This document shows positions 58,190 through 64,000 of a DNA stretch of 64,000 bases, one piece after another (position 1 is the stretch's first letter; each line of letters starts with the position of its first letter). The stretch comes from Streptomyces sp. YIM 121038 (GTDB lineage Bacteria; Actinomycetota; Actinomycetes; Streptomycetales; Streptomycetaceae), in contig NZ_CP030772.1 in NCBI RefSeq assembly GCF_006088715.1, positions 558,001 through 622,000 on the forward strand. The letters run 5' to 3'. The notes beneath the pieces are model-generated. The model saw only the letters and a program-made list of their open reading frames with translations. It was not told the origin of the DNA and made no database searches. The position numbers were made by a program, and so were the translations under genes.

Positions 58190-59446
58190 ATGGGGGCCGT
58201 GGCGGTTGAAGGCGTGCTGTTTCCCGGGATCAATGTGCGCATCGTGTCGATGCGCGTCGCCGCGGAGGTGGTCGCGGTGGAGGCGCTCGCCTGCGGGCGT
58301 CCGCCGCTCTGTCCGTCGTGCGGGCGGCGGGGAATGCGCGGGCACTCCCGCTATGTACGGCGCCTGGCCGAACGGCCGTTGGTGGGACGGCCGCTGGTTG
58401 TCCACCTGAAGGTGCGCCGGTTCTTCTGTGAGTCGGCCGCCTGCCGGCGGCGCACGTTCGTGGAGCAGGTCCCGGATCTGAGTGAACGGTATCGCCGTGC
58501 GACTGCGGGGCTGCGCAAGTGGCTGCGGGCCATCGCGGCGGGAATGGGCGGGCGGCCTGGTGAACGCATGTGCCGCCGACTGCAGGTGACGGCTGGCCGC
58601 ACCCAGTTGCTGGGGCTGCTGCAGGCGCCCGCGGTGCCCGCGCGAGCCCCGCGTGTACTGGGCGTGGACGAGTTCGCCTTCCGCCGCAGGTGGCGCTATG
58701 GCACGGTGCTGGTCGACGTGGAAGCACATCGGGTGGTGGACGTGCTCCCGGACCGGGACGCGGCCACTTTCAGCAGCTGGCTGCGCGAGCACCCTGGTGC
58801 CGAGATCATCTGCCGGGACCGGGCCAGCGCCTACAGCAGTGCTATCCGCGAGGCCGCACCAGATGCCCAGGAGATCGCGGATCGCTGGCACCTGCTCCAC
58901 AACCTCTCTTCCGCGGTCGAGAAGACATGCCATCAACACCGTCCCTGCCTGCGCAAACACACCGAGGCCGAACAGGAATCGGTGACCCGGCCGGTGGTGA
59001 TACCACTGCCGGCACCCGTCCTGCCCCCGCCGAAGATCGCAGTCCGGACCCGCGACCGGTACGCGGATATCCACCGCCTTCTGGACGCCGGGTACTCGCT
59101 CTCAGCGATCTCCCGACGTCTGCACCTGGACCGCAAGACGGTCCGCCGGTTCCGTGACACCGACCTCAGACTGCTGCTGGCCTCCGCCCGCCACGGCCGC
59201 CCCAAAGGAGTGCTGGAGCCGTTCACCGGCTACCTGACCGAACGGTTCACCGAGGGCTGCACCAGCCGGCACCCAGCTCCTTCACGAGATCCGGCAACGC
59301 GGCTACCAGGGCACAGCAACGCCAGTGCGCCACTACCTGAAGGGACTGCGGACCGGGACCGTGGAACCGGCCCGCGGCACCATCCCCAGCCCGCACATGA
59401 TCACGTCATGGATCATGCGGCCGCGCGGCACTCGGGGTCCGAGTAG
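58190..59446 (+). pseudogene. ISL3-family transposase, frameshifted and truncated
   Basis: ATG 58190. N-terminal zinc finger (PLCPSCGRRGMRGHSRYVRR), then VPARAPRVLGVDEFAFRRRW (first Asp), PGAEIICRDRASAYSSAIRE (second Asp), EIADRWHLLHNLSSAVEKT, and a late helix-turn-helix (YSLSAISRRLHLDRKTVRRF). Near 59266 one extra base shifts the frame: the proper continuation (GTQLLHEIRQRGYQGTATPV) lies in the next frame and runs to about 59445. The last ~100 residues and the right end of the element are missing. Its left end cut the methyltransferase gene. Confidence 0.88.
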
Positions 59447-59518
59447 GAACGGAACAGAAAACCGGCGTAGCTGTCAGATCTTTTGACGGGCCATGAGTAG
59501 AGCTGCCAGGGTGCGCCC

Positions 59519-59803
59519 ATGAGTGACGACCCGACGCTCGGCTTCCTGAAAGCGGACGTGGCGCGGTTCTGCACTGGTCTGGAGGAACTGGCCCCGGCGA
59601 TCCGGCTGCGGCTGCTCGTGGAGTTGCGGGCCGAGCTGGGCGAGCTGACGGATGCGGCCCTGGATGAGGGCATGGCTGCGGCGAAGGCGGAGGGCTGGGG
59701 GTTGCGGCAGATCGGCGGGCAGGTGGGCCTGTCGCACGAGAAGGTCCGCTACCGGCTCGCCCAGGCCGCGGGCAAGGACGAGTCGGCCGGGGAGCTGTCC
59801 TAG
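59519..59803 (+). CDS. Small putative helix-turn-helix protein, 94 residues
   Basis: ATG 59519. Helical throughout: DVARFCTGLEELAPAIRLRL, then AALDEGMAAAKAEGWGLRQI, then GGQVGLSHEKVRYRLAQAAG, which looks like a helix-turn-helix. Strong coding bias. No named family. The neighbour on the right is a Tn3 remnant, so it may have belonged to that element or to a plasmid. Confidence 0.6.
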   Translation: MSDDPTLGFLKADVARFCTGLEELAPAIRLRLLVELRAELGELTDAALDEGMAAAKAEGWGLRQIGGQVGLSHEKVRYRLAQAAGKDESAGELS

Positions 59804-60048
59804 ACCGTGGCGGTCTTCTCGGGCTTGGCGGTGGAGCGGAGCTGTCCGCCCTGGATCTCGACGGGCAGGGCGAAGCTGTAGCGGCCGTGGAAGTTGATGT
59901 GCGCGAACTTCAGCGGCGAGAGGCGGGCGATGTCCTCGTCACGGACGTGGATGCCCTCGGCCCGCATCTCACCGATGATCTTCTGGAAGTACACCGTATT
60001 CCACAGGACCACGATGTTGAGCATCAGTCCCAGCGCCCCGAGCTGGTC
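59800..60048 (-). pseudogene. Tn3-family transposase, C-terminal fragment of a second type
   Basis: The last ~80 residues of a Tn3 transposase: QLGALGLMLNIVVLWNTVYF, EGIHVRDEDIARLSPLKFAH, INFHGRYSFALP. This belongs to a different branch of Tn3 from the four other copies, whose ends read EGWEIxPEDLAxxSPY. It breaks off upstream at about 60048. Confidence 0.85.
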
Positions 60049-60218
60049 TTATCCGAACTAGCCCAGCCGACGGCCCGGCAGGGGTCTGCGCGGGTCGAGT
60101 CACTGAAAGTAATTGTCTGAAGTCGTGGAGCCCTGGAGTGTCCGGGCGTGTCGCGCACCGCTGCGTTCTGCACGGTCACCTGTGACAAGGCGCCCGGGAC
60201 CAGGCGACAATCCCGCAT

Positions 60219-60803
60219 ATGGATGACGCGTTCACACTCCTTCGGCAGGCCGTTGACGTACTGCCGGAGGGCGCCATGGCAGAGAACGGCCAGACGGTTG
60301 GAGATGTCCGCAAGGAGATCGAGCTCCAGGAGTGGGAGATGGCGCTCGATGTGCTCATCGAGATCGCGGATGTCCATCCGGTATCCATCACCTTCTGGGA
60401 GATGCTCTCCGAGGCTGCCCGGCAGATGATGCTCGACCGCAGCCGCCGTTGGTGCGAGTGGCGGGGCTGGGAAGCCAAACACGGCACGATCCGTGCCACC
60501 TTGACCCTTCTGGGAGCCGACGAGGGCGGACGCCAGAGTGCCTTCTCAGGGGACGGCCAGCTCAGACCGCTGTGGGACATCGGTCACCGCACCGCAGACG
60601 GACAGCAAGATCTGAACATCGCGCGGCTCTGGGTGGAGTTCGAGCCGCAGCTTGGCCCTGGAGAGACCGCCGACGTTCGCCTGGCTCCCCTGCAGCCCGA
60701 GCAATGGCAGCATCTGAAGCCTGGTGACGTGATCACCATGCACGAGGCCCGACCGGCCGCTGGCATCGCCGAAATCATCGAGGTCCTGCCGCCTCGCGCC
60801 TGA
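60219..60803 (+). CDS. Hypothetical protein, 194 residues
   Basis: ATG 60219. The first half is helical and acidic (RKEIELQEWEMALDVLIEIA, FWEMLSEAARQMMLDRSRRW). The second half contains WVEFEPQLGPGETADVRLAP and HLKPGDVITMHEARPAAGIA, a beta-rich segment like an EF-Tu-type or OB-like barrel. I recognise no named family. The ribosome site is weak. Codon bias is good. Confidence 0.6.
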   Translation: MDDAFTLLRQAVDVLPEGAMAENGQTVGDVRKEIELQEWEMALDVLIEIADVHPVSITFWEMLSEAARQMMLDRSRRWCEWRGWEAKHGTIRATLTLLGADEGGRQSAFSGDGQLRPLWDIGHRTADGQQDLNIARLWVEFEPQLGPGETADVRLAPLQPEQWQHLKPGDVITMHEARPAAGIAEIIEVLPPRA

Positions 60804-60846
60804 GACCAGGCCAGCCAGGGGCGAAGGGCCCGTGGTCGGACGGCTG

Positions 60847-63270
60847 TCAGCCGCTGTCAGAGCTGCCGGTGAGTCGGCCGGCGCTGGTGCGGAAGTCGGG
60901 CATGCCGAGGTGGACTGTGGTGTGCCGGGCTGCGAGGTCGCGCATGGCGGCGAGCTTCTGCTCGGCGGCGGCGAGGCTGGCCTCGATCGCGGTGACCTCG
61001 CCGAGCCAGCCTTGTTCCTTGGCCTCCTGGAGCCGGTCGAGCAGGTTCGCGTGGATCTCTTCCAGGCGGGGCCCCTGCTCGGGATCTGGTCGTAGGACGG
61101 GGCATCTGATGCAAGCGTGCTCATGGACGCAGGGAGTTCCGAAGTCGCGTGCGCAGACGCCCAGCGCCACCTTGCGCAGCTCGAAGTGGGCCAGGAAGTC
61201 CTGCCACTCCTGCGCGGTGGGCTCGCGGTACTCCTCGCTGGGCCGCAGCGACCGGCGGCGGGCGATGAAGGACCGGTGGTGGTTGATGACGTCCTCGGGG
61301 TAGATCGCGGCATATCCGAGTGTCGTGTCGACCGTCCGGTGGCCGCAGATGCGGGCGGCGATGTGCGGGGGCAGACCGGAGCGGAGGGCGTCGGTCACGA
61401 AGATTCTGCGGAAGACGTGCGGTGCGTACCGCAGTTGCTCGTTGGCGGGCCCGGTCAGTCCGCTCGCGGAGAGGGCGTCGTTGAGGCAGGTGTAGATGTA
61501 GTTGCGCGGGATCGCTCGGTCCTCCGGGCCGCAGCGGCGCTGGAAGAGGAACGGCATCGGTGCACTCCAGAGCCTTTCCAGACTGTCGTAGGCGGCGACC
61601 AGGGGCATGGCCTGCTGCCCGCGCCGGACGCGATGAATGATCGCTGTCAGCACCTCGCCGAGCTCTGGCGAGACCAGCAGCAGCCGCTCCTGGTCGAGCT
61701 TGGACGGGGCGACCTGGAGCATGGGCACGATCTCGCCGGTGGTGGGCAGCTGGTAGGCGACGAAGCTGTCGTGGGTGAGTTCGAGTGCTTCCTCGATGCG
61801 CATGCCGGTGTGGCGGAGGACCTCGACGATGGCCCAGGCCCAGAACGCGCGTTCTTCCTCGACGGTCAGGTCCCGGCGCCGGCCTGTGGCGGGGTCGTCG
61901 GCGTAGACGCGGGACGACACCCCGGCCCGGCGGAGGAGGGTCTCGCCCGCCGGGGTGGTGAAGGAGGCTTCGGCCGTGGTCTCCCGTCCGGTGGCGAGAC
62001 AGGTCTGGGCGTCCTTGAGCTGGCGCTCGACGGCTTTGACCAGGGCGGGGAGTGCGGGCAGGAGGGTGCGGGTGCGCTGGTCCATGGCCGCTTTGCGGCG
62101 GGCGCGGTTCTTGGTGTGGTCGGTGTCGCTGTCGCGGACCGGGCAGGGAGCGACCCACGGGCCCCACCGTGCCGGCTCTTCGGCGGCCCAGCGGGCGAGA
62201 TCCTGGTAGAACGCCCGGACCCAGCTGAAGACGGTGTGCGCGTTGACCCGCGGCCGGATGGGGATGCCGTGACGGTCACGGACCATGCGGACGCGTTCCC
62301 GCCAGGCCGTGACGGTATCGGCGTCCAGCCGCAACGAGTCGATCCCGGGGTGGTGTTTCTCCATGTCACGCCAGAACAGTCCGGCGAGCGAGCGGGCCAT
62401 GTCCTCGAGCGTGGTGTAGTCGACGTCCACCGCGCGCTCGGTGAGGTAGTCGACCAGGAGGTCGCGTATCGCGGTGCAGGTAATGCCCTGCCGGTCGACC
62501 AGGGCCGCCGGTGTCAACTGCCCCGGCAGCATCACGGTCTTCAGCCGGGCGGGGGCGTCGGGTCCGAAGGCACCGAGCCTTGCGAGGAGTTGGTAGAAGA
62601 GGTGCTTGCCGTGGTGGCCGTTGGTCTGGTGCTCGCCGATGGCGTGCTGCAGCTCGACGCAGTCGCCGATGGTGACGTCGTGAACGGTGCTGCCCTTGCG
62701 GGTCACGATCCAGGTGACGCGGTTGAGGGCGTTGTTGCAGTCGTTGGCCCCCGTGTGGCCGGTGGCCGTGTACCGGTCCTTGAGCGCCGCGAAACCGTCG
62801 GGATCGGTGACGCTACGGATGTGCGCCAGCAGTTGAGAAGGGCGCTGCCGGAGCAGCCACCGGTAGGCGGGGCGTACGACTTGTCCGCCCAGCAGCGGGA
62901 TCATGCCGCAGCACAGATCGGCACGGTCGTACTTGCGCGCCCGCTGGTGCTCGGCGAGCCACTGCATCGGCAGCCGCGGCCACTCCCGCCCGGCCTCCTC
63001 GGCTCCGCTGGCCGTCCAGCGTTCCTGCCAGGTGCGGCCGGGCTGGTCCTCCAGCCAGTCGAGCAGCTTGATCAGACCGCGGCGGCGCGTGCGCTGGTTG
63101 GTGTCCGTGTCCGCGGTGAACGGCAGCGCGAGCGTGCGCTCCAGCACCTTCTCGCGCGATTCCTCCGTCTGCCACCAGGACGTCGGTACTTCCCGTATCT
63201 CCTGGCCAGGAGGCAAGGGAGCGTGGCGAACAGGTGCGGAGGGGCGGGCGGTCACTGTCTCGGTGGTCAT
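60847..63270 (-). CDS. Large tyrosine recombinase (TnpB-like)
   Basis: An 807-residue integrase, ATG 63270 overlapping the upstream stop (ATGA). The C-terminal catalytic domain has Arg in RHTGMRIEEALELTHDSFV, HxxR in YAPHVFRRIFVTDALRSG and His...Tyr in ICGHRTVDTTLGYAAIY. After it comes CARDFGTPCVHEHACIRCPV, a Cys/His cluster typical of large Tn554-like TnpB recombinases. Paired with the recombinase just upstream, it forms a two-recombinase module, distinct from the trio at 34.3-37.3 kb. It looks intact. Confidence 0.88.
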   Translation of the reverse strand: MTTETVTARPSAPVRHAPLPPGQEIREVPTSWWQTEESREKVLERTLALPFTADTDTNQRTRRRGLIKLLDWLEDQPGRTWQERWTASGAEEAGREWPRLPMQWLAEHQRARKYDRADLCCGMIPLLGGQVVRPAYRWLLRQRPSQLLAHIRSVTDPDGFAALKDRYTATGHTGANDCNNALNRVTWIVTRKGSTVHDVTIGDCVELQHAIGEHQTNGHHGKHLFYQLLARLGAFGPDAPARLKTVMLPGQLTPAALVDRQGITCTAIRDLLVDYLTERAVDVDYTTLEDMARSLAGLFWRDMEKHHPGIDSLRLDADTVTAWRERVRMVRDRHGIPIRPRVNAHTVFSWVRAFYQDLARWAAEEPARWGPWVAPCPVRDSDTDHTKNRARRKAAMDQRTRTLLPALPALVKAVERQLKDAQTCLATGRETTAEASFTTPAGETLLRRAGVSSRVYADDPATGRRRDLTVEEERAFWAWAIVEVLRHTGMRIEEALELTHDSFVAYQLPTTGEIVPMLQVAPSKLDQERLLLVSPELGEVLTAIIHRVRRGQQAMPLVAAYDSLERLWSAPMPFLFQRRCGPEDRAIPRNYIYTCLNDALSASGLTGPANEQLRYAPHVFRRIFVTDALRSGLPPHIAARICGHRTVDTTLGYAAIYPEDVINHHRSFIARRRSLRPSEEYREPTAQEWQDFLAHFELRKVALGVCARDFGTPCVHEHACIRCPVLRPDPEQGPRLEEIHANLLDRLQEAKEQGWLGEVTAIEASLAAAEQKLAAMRDLAARHTTVHLGMPDFRTSAGRLTGSSDSG

Positions 63271-64000
63271 GCCGGGCCTACGCCGAGGGCGGCCGGGCCG
63301 AGCAGTGTCTGGAGGACCTCGGAACGGTAGCCCGGGGCGGGCATCACCGGCTTGACCGGCTCCGCAGCCTGCCGGGCGTGGTGTGCCAGTACGTTCGCGA
63401 CGACCTCGCCCTGGGCGGGTTCGAGGTACTGCTCCGTGGTGCTGATGTGGAGATGCCCGAGGACCCATTGGACGTCGGTGAGCGAGAGCTTGGGGTCGCG
63501 CACCATCCTCTTCGCCGCGCTGTGTCGCAGGTCATGCAGGGTCCAGTTCGCCCCCAAGGTCTCGTTGGCCCGGGTGAACACCATGCGGGCCGCGTCGTAG
63601 CTCAACGGCCTGATCGGACGCCGCAGAGTCCACCACAGAGGCTCGTCCGGCCCGTCGAGAGGTTGCGGGCGGATCTGCTGCTGGTAGAGACGCAGCCAAA
63701 CGAACGCGTCGCTGGAGGCGGGAATCCACTGCAGAGCCCGGGAGCCCTTGCGGATGACGCCGACCGTCTGGTCACCGGGGCTGACCCGGTCCCGGCTGAC
63801 GCCGAGGAGCTCGGAGGCGCGCGGGCCGGCCGAGATGTAGAAGGCGACCAGCGCGCGGTCGCGGTGCGAGGGAAGAGCCGCGAACAACTCGTTGAACGCC
63901 TGGTCAGGGATACCGCGCGGGGTTCGCCGGGGTTCCTTCGGCTGGTAGGGAGCCCGGCGAGTGGGGTGCCGATAGGCGTGCATCGGGTTGTGGTGGACGT
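63267..64000 (-). CDS. Tyrosine recombinase (TnpA-like), runs off right edge
   Basis: The frame is open to the window end, so the start is outside. The visible ~240 residues include the catalytic residues: Arg in ISAGPRASELLGVSRDRV, HxxR in TLHDLRHSAAKRMVRDPK, and His...Tyr in VQWVLGHLHISTTEQYLEPA. It overlaps the next gene by ATGA. Together they resemble the TnpA-TnpB pair of Tn554-like elements. Confidence 0.88.
   Translation of the reverse strand, partial: VHHNPMHAYRHPTRRAPYQPKEPRRTPRGIPDQAFNELFAALPSHRDRALVAFYISAGPRASELLGVSRDRVSPGDQTVGVIRKGSRALQWIPASSDAFVWLRLYQQQIRPQPLDGPDEPLWWTLRRPIRPLSYDAARMVFTRANETLGANWTLHDLRHSAAKRMVRDPKLSLTDVQWVLGHLHISTTEQYLEPAQGEVVANVLAHHARQAAEPVKPVMPAPGYRSEVLQTLLGPAALGVGPA

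Noticed and set aside
61117..63330. A 737-codon plus-strand frame
   Set aside because: Antisense shadow of the large tyrosine recombinase, which has clear catalytic motifs.
1..64000. CRISPR arrays, tRNA or rRNA genes
   Set aside because: No regularly spaced repeats and no recognisable tRNA or rRNA sequence were seen on reading. A dedicated search was not possible.

Overview
The window is very GC-rich, with strong G/C bias at third codon positions, GTG/TTG starts, and stop/start overlaps such as GTGA and ATGA. Together with GAF-ANTAR regulators, a MAB_1171c-like membrane protein, a DUF6233-like protein and typical actinomycete insertion sequences, this points to Streptomyces or a close relative. 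The density of broken transposons, integrases and recombinases suggests an accessory region such as a chromosome arm or large plasmid. No rRNA, tRNA or CRISPR array was recognised.

Layout. 1-0.9 kb: end of a Tn3-family transposase. 1.2-6.2 kb: a terpenoid operon remnant (dxs start, ispG, polyprenyl synthase, ispH, P450, start of a terpene synthase) cut off on both sides. 7.2-9.0 kb: a divergent ~592-residue class I terpene-synthase-like protein. 9.2-16.7 kb: a mobile region bounded by two inverted serine recombinase genes with matching res-like sites, enclosing two GAF-ANTAR genes, a decapitated Tn3 transposase and a recombinase fragment. 16.7-18.5 kb: truncated polyketide synthase (KS plus start of AT). 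19.2-20.4 kb: Tn3 fragment beside an IS5-type element. 20.9-25.0 kb: three genes that look like a full bacterial oxidosqualene route: an oxidosqualene-cyclase-type cyclase, a squalene/phytoene-synthase-like enzyme and a squalene-epoxidase-like flavoprotein. 25.1-26.6 kb: IS110 and recombinase remnants. 26.7-29.7 kb: a second terpene operon on the minus strand, a GGPP-synthase-type gene followed by a ~577-residue class I terpene synthase with an altered metal motif. 29.9-40.4 kb: intact Tn3 transposase, a recombinase trio with an in-frame stop, and IS4, ISAzo13 and IS110 elements. 40.5-50.6 kb: a minus-strand gene set with a FemAB/GNAT-like protein, two ATP-grasp ligases, an HisC-like aminotransferase, a lipoprotein and small proteins, which may make or modify an amino-acid conjugate. 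52-57 kb: an XRE regulator, a MAB_1171c-like membrane protein, an ImmA/IrrE-like metalloprotease and an atypical class I isoprenoid enzyme. 57-64 kb: a methyltransferase cut by an ISL3 element, a Tn3 remnant, and two overlapping tyrosine recombinase genes running off the window.

How the parts fit. Isoprenoid genes are the theme: MEP-pathway enzymes (IspG, IspH), two long-chain prenyl synthases, two unusual terpene synthases, a triterpene-forming trio, a P450 and an isolated prenyl-synthase-like protein lie within 57 kb, separated by mobile elements. The MEP genes could raise precursor supply, the prenyl synthases could make the C20-type substrate for the synthases, and the SQS/SQE/OSC trio would take FPP to a cyclised oxidosqualene product. 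These roles are inferred from motifs and gene order; nothing was searched or tested.

Caution. Several otherwise well-conserved genes change frame, four of them at or beside short G or C runs (ispG, an IS110 remnant, one ATP-grasp gene, a small gene near 44.16 kb). Some breaks may be sequence errors rather than real mutations.
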